A stretch of 64,000 nucleotides of DNA from Pseudomonas sp. GD03919 (GTDB lineage: Bacteria > Pseudomonadota > Gammaproteobacteria > Pseudomonadales > Pseudomonadaceae), in contig NZ_CP104582.1 of NCBI RefSeq assembly GCF_029814935.1, positions 2,356,001 to 2,420,000 of the forward strand, written 5' to 3'. Position numbers and translations under genes: made by a program. Each line of letters starts with the position of its first letter. The stretch's first letter is position 1. A model generated the notes under the pieces. It saw only the letters and a program-made list of their open reading frames with translations, was not told the DNA's origin and ran no database searches. Shown here piece by piece: positions 44,708-53,223 of this stretch.

Positions 44708-45067
44708 ATGAAATCGCTGAAACCTTTGCTTCTGGTTGGTTCGCTACTGCTGTCTTCCATGGCTTGGGCCGAAGGGGGCAGCGACCGTGTATTCGAGCGC
44801 ATCCAGCAGATGCGCGACAAAGCAGAAGCCGTGCTGATCCAGGCGGAGAAGGCCCCGGTCGGCGAGCGGCATGTGCACATGAAGGAGCATATGAACATGC
44901 TCGAAGACATCATGAGCCAGCTGCACAACGAACATCCCGCGCCAAACATGTCTGCCGAAGAGCATCTGGCCTGGATGGAAAAGCATGACAAGCTGGTAGA
45001 CGACGTGCTGGCTCAAATGATCCGCGAGCACAAGCTAATGATGGCCGACAAAGAGTGCCATCGATAA
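44708..45067 (+). CDS. Small periplasmic copper-island protein with a PtrA-like N-terminus
   Basis: 119 residues. Signal peptide MKSLKPLLLVGSLLLSSMAWA, then AEGGSDRVFERIQQMRDKAE, a module shared with the proteins at 53006 and 61954 of this window. The C-terminal part is helical and rich in His and Met (HVHMKEHMNMLEDIMSQLHN, EEHLAWMEKHDKLVDDV), suggesting periplasmic copper binding. A CopR-type box stands 128 bp upstream and a terminator follows. The exact function is not established. Confidence 0.75.
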   Translation: MKSLKPLLLVGSLLLSSMAWAEGGSDRVFERIQQMRDKAEAVLIQAEKAPVGERHVHMKEHMNMLEDIMSQLHNEHPAPNMSAEEHLAWMEKHDKLVDDVLAQMIREHKLMMADKECHR

Positions 45068-45113
45068 GGATTTTCCCATCTTCCAGGCCTTCCGTGATTG
45101 CTCCTTTGGCCTA

Positions 45114-45141
45114 GCGGCGCCTTTATGGCGCCGTGCTTTTT
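45114..45141 (+). terminator. Intrinsic terminator after the 44708 gene
   Basis: GGCGCC/GGCGCC stem extended by G-C and G-T pairs, with a TTTAT loop, then GCTTTTTC. Confidence 0.8.
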
Positions 45142-45147
45142 CCCAGC

Positions 45148-45162
45148 TGACGCAATTGTAGT
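45148..45162. promoter_or_regulatory. Putative CopR box 2
   Basis: TGACG-CAAT-TGTAGT, 72 bp before the first cupredoxin gene. Confidence 0.6.
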
Positions 45163-45233
45163 TTTGGGGTCAGCGGCCTGGCAGCAAGCGGGGAATAGCA
45201 TGAGATTTCCAGCACCCATCTCGAGGTCTCACC

Positions 45234-45791
45234 ATGAAACGCTTACCCCTTAAACTGCTGATCAGCACTCTGTTCATCAGCACCACCTTTCCGGCATTTG
45301 CCGAGGTCGGCGGCAGTAGCAATGGCATTGGGCAGCAGGCCCAGGCGACGCCAGCGACTCGTACCATCTTGGTAAAGATGGACGACATCAACTACAGCCA
45401 GAAAACGATCGATGTGAAGCCAGGTGAAACCGTGCGCTTCGTTCTGAAGAACGAGGGCGCGTTGATGCACGAGTTCAACATCGGGCAGGCAGCGTCCCAG
45501 CTGGAGCACCAGCGCAAGATGGCGTCCTTGTTCAAGGACGGCACACTGACCCCGACCGGCATGGCCGAGCGCATTGTCTGGCATGAGCGTTATGGCATGG
45601 GAGACTCCAACCCTCCAGGCTATCCGGAAGTCATCAAAGCCAAGCATGACGACCCGAACGCGGTTCTCGTCGAGCCCGGCACAACCAAAGAGTTCGTGTG
45701 GACCTTCCCTAAGGCGGGCAGTTTGAGCTTCGCCTGTACATTGCCTGGGCATTACCAGGCGGGGATGGTCGGTGAGTTTGCTCTGCGTTAG
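45234..45791 (+). CDS. Periplasmic cupredoxin-domain protein, copy 1
   Basis: 185 residues with a signal peptide (MKRLPLKLLISTLFISTTFPAFA). A plastocyanin-like fold with type 1 copper ligands His79 (LMHEFN), Cys168, His173 and Met178 (ACTLPGHYQAGM). A 40-residue insert follows the first ligand (LEHQRKMASLFKDGTLTPTG). It probably binds or shuttles copper in the periplasm. A CopR-type box is upstream and a second, related gene lies downstream. Confidence 0.88.
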   Translation: MKRLPLKLLISTLFISTTFPAFAEVGGSSNGIGQQAQATPATRTILVKMDDINYSQKTIDVKPGETVRFVLKNEGALMHEFNIGQAASQLEHQRKMASLFKDGTLTPTGMAERIVWHERYGMGDSNPPGYPEVIKAKHDDPNAVLVEPGTTKEFVWTFPKAGSLSFACTLPGHYQAGMVGEFALR

Positions 45792-45796
45792 TCCGG

Positions 45797-45838
45797 CATC
45801 GGTGCTACCCGTTGGCCGCGAGCTGGGTAGCACCGATC
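45797..45838 (+). terminator. Hairpin after cupredoxin copy 1
   Basis: ATCGGTGCTACCC pairs with GGGTAGCACCGAT around a GC-rich loop. There is no T tract, so it may be partial. Confidence 0.55.
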
Positions 45839-45847
45839 TGACGAACC

Positions 45848-45862
45848 TTACTGCGATGTAGT
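45848..45862. promoter_or_regulatory. Putative CopR box 3
   Basis: TTACT-GCGA-TGTAGT, 77 bp before the second cupredoxin gene, nearly the same spacing as box 2. Confidence 0.6.
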
Positions 45863-45938
45863 TTTCACGTCAGCGTACCGCCAGCTGCACCTCATTAGCA
45901 TCGGGACTCATCCCTCCTCAACACCTCAGAGGCACACC

Positions 45939-46472
45939 ATGAAACTCAGACCCGCTTTCATAATCACCACCCTTGGCTTGCTGCTCAGTGCTGCCAATGC
46001 GCTGGCCAGCCCGGGCCACAAGAAAGACAGTATTGGGCAACCGGGAGACGGTCAGGCAGTAGATCGCACCATCGAAGTCCGGATGGGGGACATCTTCTTC
46101 GAACCCAAAGCAATGGAGATCAAAGCAGGCGAGACAGTTCGCTTCGTCCTGAAAAATGACGGTGCACTGCTACACGAATTCAATCTTGGCAAAGCGGCAT
46201 CCCATGCCGCGCACCAGAAAGAGATGGCCGCGATGTTTCAGAACGGCACGCTGTCCCCTACAGGTGCACATGACATGAGCAATATGGGCCATGCCATGGG
46301 CGGCATGAAGATGGTCGGTATGGAACACGATGACCCCAACAGTGTTCTTGTCGAACCTGGAGCACGCGAAGAGTTGATCTGGACCTTCTCCGCCGCCACC
46401 GAACTGGAGTTCGCCTGCAATATTCCAGGACATTATCAGTCGGGAATGGTCGGTAAGGTGACCGTACGCTGA
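45939..46472 (+). CDS. Periplasmic cupredoxin-domain protein, copy 2
   Basis: 177 residues, signal peptide MKLRPAFIITTLGLLLSAA. Type 1 ligands His79 (LLHEFN), Cys160, His165 and Met170 (ACNIPGHYQSGM). The insert loop is Met/His-rich (HDMSNMGHAMGGMKMVGMEH), adding possible Cu(I) sites absent from copy 1. Clearly a paralogue of the upstream gene. It is followed by the DUF2933 gene and the P-type ATPase. Confidence 0.88.
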   Translation: MKLRPAFIITTLGLLLSAANALASPGHKKDSIGQPGDGQAVDRTIEVRMGDIFFEPKAMEIKAGETVRFVLKNDGALLHEFNLGKAASHAAHQKEMAAMFQNGTLSPTGAHDMSNMGHAMGGMKMVGMEHDDPNSVLVEPGAREELIWTFSAATELEFACNIPGHYQSGMVGKVTVR

Positions 46473-46551
46473 CGTTTATTGATACTCGCCAACTCCGTCC
46501 AGTCTGAGACACCTATAGTGATCCGGCCGCCATTGAAACGAGGCTATTGTC

Positions 46552-46800
46552 ATGGACCATACCCATCACACCAGTACCACTGAGCCGCCTTTTTGGAAGA
46601 GCAAGATTGGCATTGCGCTGATCATGCTGGCCGTAATCGGCATCTTCTATGTAGCGCGTGAGCATTACGGTCATCTTTCGCAGGCCCTGCCGTACCTCAT
46701 CCTGCTGCTATGCCCGCTGATGCATCTGTTTGGCCACAATCACGGCGGGCACTCCCACTCCAGCAGCACCGCTGTTTCCAAGGACGAAGAAAGGACATAG
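46552..46800 (+). CDS. DUF2933 small membrane protein
   Basis: 82 residues. Two hydrophobic helices (about 17-35 and 44-58) are flanked by His-rich ends (MDHTHHTS and HLFGHNHGGHSHSS). The pattern ALPYLILLLCPLMHLFGH is characteristic of DUF2933, which is found in copper and heavy-metal islands. Its stop lies 5 bp before the ATPase ATG, so the two are co-translated. Confidence 0.82.
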   Translation: MDHTHHTSTTEPPFWKSKIGIALIMLAVIGIFYVAREHYGHLSQALPYLILLLCPLMHLFGHNHGGHSHSSSTAVSKDEERT

Positions 46801-46971
46801 ATCGCATGCAAAAGACCTCCTGCCATCATGACCAGGATCATTCACATAACTCGCACGCCCACTCCGAGAGCCAGCGCGACCCGGTGTGTGGCATGGAGGT
46901 CAAACCTGATGGCCCTTATCGCGAGAGCTTTGAAGGGAAGGCCTATCATTTCTGCAGTGCGAAGTGCCTAG

Positions 46972-47824
46972 GGTCTGTTGCCGTTTCGCGCTAACCAATT
47001 GATTTATAAGAGCAAGCTCGTATCGTTGAAGCTCTAACCCGACATCGATACGAGCTTGCAATGCCCCGATTACTACTCAACGACGAGCATTGGTCGAAGC
47101 TGCGGGAAATTCTCCTGCACAAGGCCATCTACAACAAGCGTGATCTACGAATGACCGTGGAGGGCATGCTGTACCGCATGCGCACGGGATGTCCCTGGAG
47201 AGACCTGCCCAAGGAGTTTGGTAACTGGAATAAGGTCTACAAACGCTTCAACGCATGGTCTGCTGCCGGCAAATGGTTCAAGGTCTTCAAGATGCTGGTG
47301 GAGGAGCCCGACATGGAGTGGGTGTTCATTGATGGCAGCTATGCCAAGGCTCACCAGCACAGCGCAGGTGCTGCCAGCGCAAACGATGAAGCTATAGGGA
47401 AAAGCCGAGCCGGCAATACCAGCAAGATTCATCTGGCGGTGGACGCCCATGGCTTGCCCATCGAGTTTGAAATCACGGGAGGCCAAATCAATGACTGCAC
47501 TCAGGCACCCGCATTGATTTCCAAGCTCCCAGCGGCAGAAACCATCGTTGCGGATAAGGGCTATGACAGCGAGAGAATCCGAGAGCAAGTTGAGCGACAA
47601 GGGGCCAAGGCCGTGATCCCGAGCAAGCGTAACTCTGTGAAAGGCAACGCGAATCTGGACAGAGGTCTGTACCGCAATCGCCACCTGGTGGAAAACGCTT
47701 TCGCCCGGCTGAAGCACTACCGGGCGGTGGCCTCTCGATTCGACAAGCTCAAGAGAAATTACGAGAGCGTGGTGGCCATGGCCTGCGCCTTCCTATGGTT
47801 GCCCATGTAAAACGGCAACAGGCC
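46972..47824 (+). mobile_element. IS5-family insertion sequence, intact, with CTAG duplication
   Basis: 853 bp bounded by GGTCTGTTGCCGTTT and AAACGGCAACAGGCC (imperfect inverted repeats), flanked by CTAG at 46968-46971 and 47825-47828. Removing it and one CTAG restores the ATPase frame. A deleted copy lies at 30593-30809. Confidence 0.92.
47061..47810 (+). CDS. IS5-family transposase
   Basis: 249 residues with an N-terminal DUF4096-type domain ([37 protein letters not shown]). The DDE catalytic residues lie in [27 protein letters not shown] and [17 protein letters not shown]. Full length and apparently active. Confidence 0.93.
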   Translation: MPRLLLNDEHWSKLREILLHKAIYNKRDLRMTVEGMLYRMRTGCPWRDLPKEFGNWNKVYKRFNAWSAAGKWFKVFKMLVEEPDMEWVFIDGSYAKAHQHSAGAASANDEAIGKSRAGNTSKIHLAVDAHGLPIEFEITGGQINDCTQAPALISKLPAAETIVADKGYDSERIREQVERQGAKAVIPSKRNSVKGNANLDRGLYRNRHLVENAFARLKHYRAVASRFDKLKRNYESVVAMACAFLWLPM

Positions 47825-50128
47825 CTAGAGAAATTCCAAGCAGATCCTCATCAGTACATGAGCCATCAGTCTCATGGGGAGCATCACCAGCACGCGACTC
47901 CAGCACCCACATCGACACCTGTAGGTGCTGAATACACCTGCCCGATGCATCCAGAAATCCGTCAACCGGCTCCCGGAAACTGCCCGATCTGCGGGATGAC
48001 GCTGGAACCTGTCATCCCGGAGCTGGAAGAGGAGGAAAATCCAGAGCTGAAGGACTTCTCGCTGCGGTTCTGGTGGACCCTACCGTTGACCGTCATCGTG
48101 ACCGTATTGGCGATGGCCGGCCATTCCTTGCAACTGTTTCATGGCACGACCCAGAACTGGGTCGAGCTGGCTCTGGCGACGCCCGTGACGCTATGGGGTG
48201 GCTGGGTATTCTTCACCCGCGGCATTGACTCCATCCGCCACCGCAGCCCCAACATGTGGACCCTGATCGGTTTGGGAACGGCCGCTGCCTACCTCTACAG
48301 CGTGGCCGCTACCTTGGTTCCGCAGTGGTTTCCGGCGGCTTTTGCCCAGGACGGACGTATCGGCGTCTATTTTGAAGCAGCCGCGGTGATTATCTCACTC
48401 ACGCTGTTGGGCCAAATGCTCGAACTCAAGGCCCGCTCGCAGACTTCGGCAGCCATCAAGTCACTGCTGAGGCTGGCACCAAAGACTGCGCGTCGCATCA
48501 AGCCCGATGGCCAGGAAGAAGATATTCCGCTGACACATGTCCATCAGGGCGACCACCTACGTGTCCGGCCGGGAGAGAAAGTCCCGGTGGACGGTACGGT
48601 TCTAGAGGGGGAGAGCGCCGTCGACGAGTCGATGCTTACCGGAGAACCGTTACCCGCGACCAAGCGGGTAGGGGATGCCCTTATCGGTGCCACCCTGAAC
48701 ACCCACGGCAGCCTGGTGATGGAGGCGCAGAAGGTCGGTGCCGAGACCATGCTGTCGCAGATCGTTCAGATGGTGGCCAGAGCCCAACGTTCCAAGGCCC
48801 CCATGCAGCGTATGGCTGATGCGGTGGCAGGGTATTTCGTGGTCGGGGTGATCCTGATCGCGATTCTGACCTTCTTCGGCTGGGGGCTATTAGGGCCGGA
48901 ATCAGGCTGGGTATTTGGCCTGATCAATGCGGTGGCGGTGCTAATCATTGCGTGTCCCTGCGCTCTGGGTCTGGCAACCCCGATGTCCGTCATGGTTGCG
49001 ACTGGCAAGGCCGCTAGCAGCGGTGTGTTGTTCCGCGATGCCAGCGCCATCGAAAATCTATGCAAGATCGACACGCTCATCGTCGACAAGACTGGAACCC
49101 TGACTGAGGGGCGTCCCGTATTTCATAGTGCGGAAGGGACAGGCGGTTACGACTCCAATGAAGTGCTGCGCCTGGCTGCTAGTCTCGACCAGGGTAGTGA
49201 GCACCCGCTGGCTCATGCCATCGTCGATCATGCGCGCGGTCAGGGCATTGCACTGGTCAAACCGGACACTTTCGAATCTGGCTCGGGTATTGGTGTGCGC
49301 GGCCAGGTCGATGACCATCAGCTGCAGCTCGGCAACACCGCACTGATGGACGAGGCGGGCGTCGATATTACCCCGCTGCGCAATCGCGCCGAGCAACTGC
49401 GTCTGGAAGGCATCAGCATCATCTATTTGGCCGTTGATGGTCGCCTGGCGGGACTCCTGGCCGTTTCCGATCCGATCAAGCCTACTTCTCAACAGGCTGT
49501 CTCCAAGCTTCAAAGCGAAGACGTAAAGGTCATCATGGCCACTGGTGATGGCCTCACCACAGCAAGAGCCGTGGCGAAGCAGCTCGGAATCGAGGAAGTG
49601 CATGGTGAGGTCAAACCGCAGGATAAGGAGAAACTGGTCGCCGATTTGCAGGGCTATGGCCGTCGTGTCGCCATGGCGGGTGACGGCATCAACGATGCGC
49701 CCGCCCTGGCCAGGTCTGACGTAGGTATCGCCATGGGCACCGGTACCGATGTGGCGATGAACAGCGCCCAAGTGACGCTGGTCAAGGGAGATCTGATGGG
49801 CATCCTGCGAGCGCGCACCCTGTCAGTGGCAACCGTGAAAAATATGAGGCAGAACCTCGCCTTTGCGTTCCTCTACAACGCGATGGGAATCCCGCTAGCA
49901 GCGGGGCTGCTGTACCCGCTGACGGGGCATCTTCTGTCGCCCTTGATTGCTGCGCTGGCGATGAGTGTCAGCTCGGCGTCGGTGGTCTTCAATGCTCTGA
50001 GGTTGAAATCAACGGACATCGGATAGGCTTCCATACCACCGACCAGGTGATTATTCAGAAGCGCATCTGACCGGAAAATGCCGTACGGTAGTTTCCGGTC
50101 CGACCTATCTGTCGCAACACATACGGGC

Positions 50129-50159
50129 TTGACCTTGCCATCGTGTCAAGGTCGATGCT
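50129..50159 (+). promoter_or_regulatory. CueR-type promoter of copZ
   Basis: TTGACC and GATGCT are separated by 19 bases, the long spacer of MerR-family promoters. The spacer carries the dyad ACCTTG...CAAGGT, as in CueR-controlled copA/copZ promoters. It lies about 45 bp before the copZ start. Confidence 0.8.
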
Positions 50160-50203
50160 GTCCGTGCGGTAACTTGAGCCGCGGACGAAATGAGGTGAAA
50201 GAC

Positions 50204-50404
50204 ATGTTTAGTCTGAGTGTTGCGGGGATGGGCTGTGGCAGTTGCGTGAGCAAAATCACGAAGGCCATTCAAGCTCTGGATCAGGATGCACGAGTAGAAG
50301 TGGATCGAGCGGCCGGCAAGGTCACCGTTGAGAGCACAGAAAGTGCCGAATCGATCCGCGAACTCATCCAGGAGCTTGGCTATTCGGCCCAGGTCAGCGC
50401 TTGA
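50204..50404 (+). CDS. copZ: Copper chaperone CopZ-like (HMA domain)
   Basis: 66 residues, a single heavy-metal-associated domain. The Cu(I) site is GMGCGSC (CxxC), followed by the conserved helix ESIRELIQELGY. GAGGTG precedes the ATG at 50204, and a CueR-type promoter is upstream. It buffers cytoplasmic Cu(I) and delivers it to the ATPase. A palindrome over its stop codon separates it from the convergent bufferin operon. Confidence 0.88.
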   Translation: MFSLSVAGMGCGSCVSKITKAIQALDQDARVEVDRAAGKVTVESTESAESIRELIQELGYSAQVSA

Positions 50405-50414
50405 GCGCTGACCT
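50391..50414. terminator. Palindrome over the copZ stop codon
   Basis: AGGTCAGCGCT and AGCGCTGACCT are exact complements around TG. It sits between convergent genes; without T tracts, termination is probable but not certain. Confidence 0.6.
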
Positions 50415-50423
50415 GCTATCCCA

Positions 50424-50738
50424 CTAAATCTCCAGTTCTGAGAGCTCTTTTAGCCCTGGGATACTGGTGACCTCGTTGGTCATACCTTCTGAACCATCTC
50501 GGCCGCGAAGCCAGTTTGAGTGATCGCCTGGCTCGCGCATTTCCAGCGTGTCATAGGAGTACCGCTTGCGCTTGAACAGGCTTTTCAATGCAGCGAACTC
50601 GTGGCTTTTTTCGTCTTCTATGCCGACGACTTCTCCTGCAAGCCGCTCCCAGTGACCAACGCCGTCGGCCAGCATTGCCTGATAGGTCTCCGGGTCAAGC
50701 AAGGCTTGCTGTTTGAAATGAATGATGCGGTGAGTCAT
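50424..50738 (-). CDS. Uncharacterised protein, last gene of the bufferin-type operon
   Basis: 104 residues starting MTHRIIHFKQQALLDPETYQ. No signal peptide, membrane helix or cysteine, and rich in charged residues, so it is probably cytoplasmic. I do not recognise a family. It lies 50 bp after the DUF2063 gene on the same strand with no terminator between, hence likely co-transcribed. The ATG at 50738 is preferred over the longer frame because the residues before it are not protein-like. A role in bufferin production or copper response is inferred only from position. Confidence 0.6.
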   Translation of the reverse strand: MTHRIIHFKQQALLDPETYQAMLADGVGHWERLAGEVVGIEDEKSHEFAALKSLFKRKRYSYDTLEMREPGDHSNWLRGRDGSEGMTNEVTSIPGLKELSELEI

Positions 50739-50788
50739 AGAAGCGCTCGGAGTGGCCAAAGAGAGAGCGCTAGCCTAAAGGTTCCGGG

Positions 50789-51583
50789 TCATTCGTGTAA
50801 TAGCTGGCCGCGCTTTAGCAAACCGTCGTTGACCCACAACTTCAACCAGGTCGCGGCTTGCAAGGGAGCTTGCTCGCCATGCGTGGCGCTCAACGACTCG
50901 CAGAGTTCAGCGAACGATCCGCCCTCGATGAGAAACTGCAATGCCGAAGCCTCCGCTGGCTCCAGGCTCCGGTACTGGCAGACGAGTTCATGACGCCAAA
51001 CAAGACAGGCTAGGTTCGTAGGCAGGCGGGTAACATCAGGCAGCAAGCTGCCGGACTTGGCGGCTTTCCACAACTCCAGCGTGTTGTACTGCAGCTGCAA
51101 CCACCGGGCAGATGCAGTCAGGGAAACCCTGAGTGAAATCCAGTCTTCAGCCGAAAAATCACTCATGGTCTCCAGCGAAAGCGCTTCGACATCCTGAGCG
51201 TCGAAGGCCAGTGTAAAGGCCCATTCCAGTTCCGCGAGTTCGCGCATCGGCGATAGTTGGGGTTCTTCGACGTAGCTGCTAATGAACTCGGGCAGCTTCT
51301 CGCCCAGCCAGCGAATGCTGAAATGTCGTGGTGGCCAGGCGGCCAAGTAGGCCAGTGCGAGCTGCTCGAATGATTCGTTGCCGATCCAGTGAAGCAGGGC
51401 AGGGAAGTCTTCTCGCAAGACCGCAAGCAGGCGCGAACGGTAAGCGTTGTGGTAGATCTGCAGGCCTTCGAGAGCACTCAGCGCTGTGCTACCTCGGATC
51501 TGCTGCAAAAGCTCGTTGGAGGGCAGGGCACTGTCACCTGTCAGGTAAGTTTCAAATGCAGTCTGTAGGGCGATCAGGCTCAA
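50789..51583 (-). CDS. bufC: DUF2063-family protein (BufC-like RiPP partner)
   Basis: 264 residues. The N-terminal DUF2063 domain (about 5-95) shows LEGLQIYHNAYRSRLLAVLR, ALLHWIGNESFEQLALAYLA and PPRHFSIRWLGEKLPEF. The C-terminal half is a helical domain. In bufferin and related systems this protein works with the DUF692 enzyme to bind or modify the precursor peptide. The start is a TTG (51583) whose bases overlap the upstream stop as TTGA, so translation is coupled. Confidence 0.85.
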   Translation of the reverse strand: MSLIALQTAFETYLTGDSALPSNELLQQIRGSTALSALEGLQIYHNAYRSRLLAVLREDFPALLHWIGNESFEQLALAYLAAWPPRHFSIRWLGEKLPEFISSYVEEPQLSPMRELAELEWAFTLAFDAQDVEALSLETMSDFSAEDWISLRVSLTASARWLQLQYNTLELWKAAKSGSLLPDVTRLPTNLACLVWRHELVCQYRSLEPAEASALQFLIEGGSFAELCESLSATHGEQAPLQAATWLKLWVNDGLLKRGQLLHE

Positions 51584-52416
51584 GGGGTGGCCCCCGATAT
51601 CACAGATTTGGCGATAGCACGGGCATGTGCTAATTCGGACAACAGCTCTTCCAGCGGCGGAAACTGGTCATCCCGCTCGATCAAGGTCGATGTCGGGCCC
51701 AAGTAGCTCAAAGTCTTGCTGTAGAGAGACCAAACCGGATCAGCGATGGGCTGGTCATGGGTGTCGATGAGGTACTGCCCGTAATCGCTGTGCCCGGCCA
51801 GGTGAATTTGCCGAATCCGCTCGTGCGGCAATTCCATGATGAACTGCCAAGGGTCGAAACCCTGGTTGCGCGAACTGACGTAGACGTTGTTCACGTCGAG
51901 AAGCAGCTCGCACCCGGTCAGGTAACTGAGCTCCGAGAGGAACTGAGACTCGCTCATGCTGGATGTTGTCCACTGCACGTAGGAGGAAACGTTCTCCAGC
52001 ACGATGGGACGTTCCAAAACATCCTGCACCAAGCGCACCCGGGCCGCGACATGCAGCAGGCTCTCCTGGGTAAACGGCAGCGGTAGCAGATCGTGAAGTT
52101 GATGGGCGTTGCCTCGACTCCAGCACAGGTGATCAGACACCCACTGAGGCTGCACCCGATCCGCCAGCTGCTTGAGCTGTCGTAGGTAGTCTATGTCCAA
52201 GGCATGTGAGCCGCCAATCGAAAGAGATACTCCGTGCATCACCAGGGGGTAGTGCTCGCCGATCGCATCAAGGAAGTAGAGAGCCTTGCCGCCCTCCACC
52301 AGGTAATTCTCGGAAATGATCTCGAACCAGTCGACCGCAGGCCGTTCCTCCAGGATCTGCCGGTAATACTCGTTACGAAGGCCAAGACCGAAACCCAGAG
52401 TTTTGCGCTTACTCAT
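51580..52416 (-). CDS. bufB: DUF692-family multinuclear iron enzyme (BufB/MbnB-like)
   Basis: 278 residues, TIM-barrel DUF692 family, which oxidises cysteines of RiPP precursors (MbnB in methanobactin, BufB in bufferins). Metal-binding segments are visible: VMHGVSLSIGG, VSDHLCWS, VLENVSSY, LLDVNNVYVS and IHLAGHSDYG, each with His, Asp, Glu or Asn ligands. The ATG at 52416 has GGAG seven bases before it; the ten upstream residues are not conserved. It lies 44 bp after the precursor gene and overlaps the DUF2063 gene. Confidence 0.92.
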   Translation of the reverse strand: MSKRKTLGFGLGLRNEYYRQILEERPAVDWFEIISENYLVEGGKALYFLDAIGEHYPLVMHGVSLSIGGSHALDIDYLRQLKQLADRVQPQWVSDHLCWSRGNAHQLHDLLPLPFTQESLLHVAARVRLVQDVLERPIVLENVSSYVQWTTSSMSESQFLSELSYLTGCELLLDVNNVYVSSRNQGFDPWQFIMELPHERIRQIHLAGHSDYGQYLIDTHDQPIADPVWSLYSKTLSYLGPTSTLIERDDQFPPLEELLSELAHARAIAKSVISGATP

Positions 52417-52460
52417 TCGAGACTCCAGCAGGGGAGTGGCATGCACTCCCCTGAACCGCC

Positions 52461-52721
52461 TTATTCGCTGGTTTTGCCACCGGCTTCGTCACATTTGGTC
52501 TGGGTCATCAACTTGAACCCTTGGCCTTTGCATTCGCCTTGGCCTTTGCAGTCGTTTTTCGCGGTCATGCAGTCGTTCTGCCCTTTGCAACCATTGATCC
52601 CGAAGCACTTCACTTCTGCTGCTTTGGTTTCCTGAGCAGCCTGGACGGGCAGGGTGGAGAACAGGCTGGCGGCCACCAGAGCCAAGGCGGCACCGGTAGC
52701 TACGTTGGATTTGTTCGACAT
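52461..52721 (-). CDS. bufA: Bufferin-type RiPP precursor (DUF2282, BufA-like)
   Basis: 86 residues. A signal peptide (ATGAALALVAASLFSTLPVQA) sends the peptide to the periplasm. The core has six cysteines: 39, 45, 51, 58, 64 and 77. KCFGI, GQNDC, CKGQ and TKC correspond to the four family cysteines of DUF2282 precursors; Cys45 and Cys64 are extra, inside repeated CKGQ-type segments. Members of this family become copper-binding peptides after the DUF692 enzyme alters conserved cysteines. A CopR-type box lies 165 bp upstream. Confidence 0.88.
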   Translation of the reverse strand: MSNKSNVATGAALALVAASLFSTLPVQAAQETKAAEVKCFGINGCKGQNDCMTAKNDCKGQGECKGQGFKLMTQTKCDEAGGKTSE

Positions 52722-52885
52722 AGTGGCTATCTCTCTTGATTGTTTGATGGTCGCGATCCGTCGGTGCGAATGAACGAGTTAGCTCAGGCATTGCTACCGA
52801 TCAGGCCCATGGAATCCGCAAGGCTGCGCGGGCAGGAAGACAGTACCGAGCCTTCAGGAGGGCCTACAAGAAAGAAATAGCAAAC

Positions 52886-52900
52886 TGACAGAACTGTAAT
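52886..52900. promoter_or_regulatory. Putative CopR box 4 (bufferin operon / 53006 gene)
   Basis: TGACA-GAAC-TGTAAT lies between the divergent bufferin-type operon and the PtrA-like gene and could serve both. Confidence 0.7.
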
Positions 52901-53005
52901 GTTCGGATCAGGTTGCTGACAGGCCCTCTTAGTTAACGTGACATCGAGCCTAAAGCTCGGCCTCTGCAGTTGCAGGGACCACTTAACTTACGAGGAATAC
53001 CCAAA

Positions 53006-53212
53006 ATGAAATCGATCAAAACCCTGTTTGTAGTTGCTGCCCTGAGTGTTTCCAGCCTGGCGATGGCCGAAGGCGGTGCTGATCGCACGTTTGCACGCAT
53101 GGAGCAGGCACGCCAGACGTCTCTGGAGGCCTACCGGGTGGCCCAGCAGCAGAAAGTTGAGGCTCCTGTAGCCAGCAGTCCAACCGAGCAAGCAGAGCAC
53201 ACCAACTGCTGA
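53006..53212 (+). CDS. PtrA-like small periplasmic protein
   Basis: 68 residues. Signal peptide MKSIKTLFVVAALSVSSLAMA followed by AEGGADRTFARMEQARQ, matching the N-terminal domain of the copper-inducible Pseudomonas protein PtrA. The tail ends in HTNC, a possible metal or disulfide site. CGAGGAAT precedes the ATG. It has a CopR-type box 106 bp upstream. PtrA is linked to copper tolerance and type III secretion control in P. aeruginosa; which role applies here is unknown. Confidence 0.8.
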   Translation: MKSIKTLFVVAALSVSSLAMAEGGADRTFARMEQARQTSLEAYRVAQQQKVEAPVASSPTEQAEHTNC

Positions 53213-53223
53213 AGTCATCTACC

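Larger units (their letters stand above)
46806..50026 (+). pseudogene. copA: CopA-type P1B ATPase gene interrupted by an IS5-family element
   Basis: The coding sequence is split: 46806-46971 encodes a His-rich start and most of a YHS domain (RDPVCGMEVKPDGPYRESFE, YHFCSAKCL). From 47829 the remainder continues [10 protein letters not shown]. Next come a CxMHP..CPICGM metal domain, eight membrane helices with CPC (48953-48961), the phosphorylated Asp in [11 protein letters not shown] (about 49085) and [14 protein letters not shown]. It exports Cu(I) from the cytoplasm. The 3' frame is fully open to 50026. An ATG inside the IS end (47795) could start a protein lacking only the YHS part, so function may survive. 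Confidence 0.9.
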
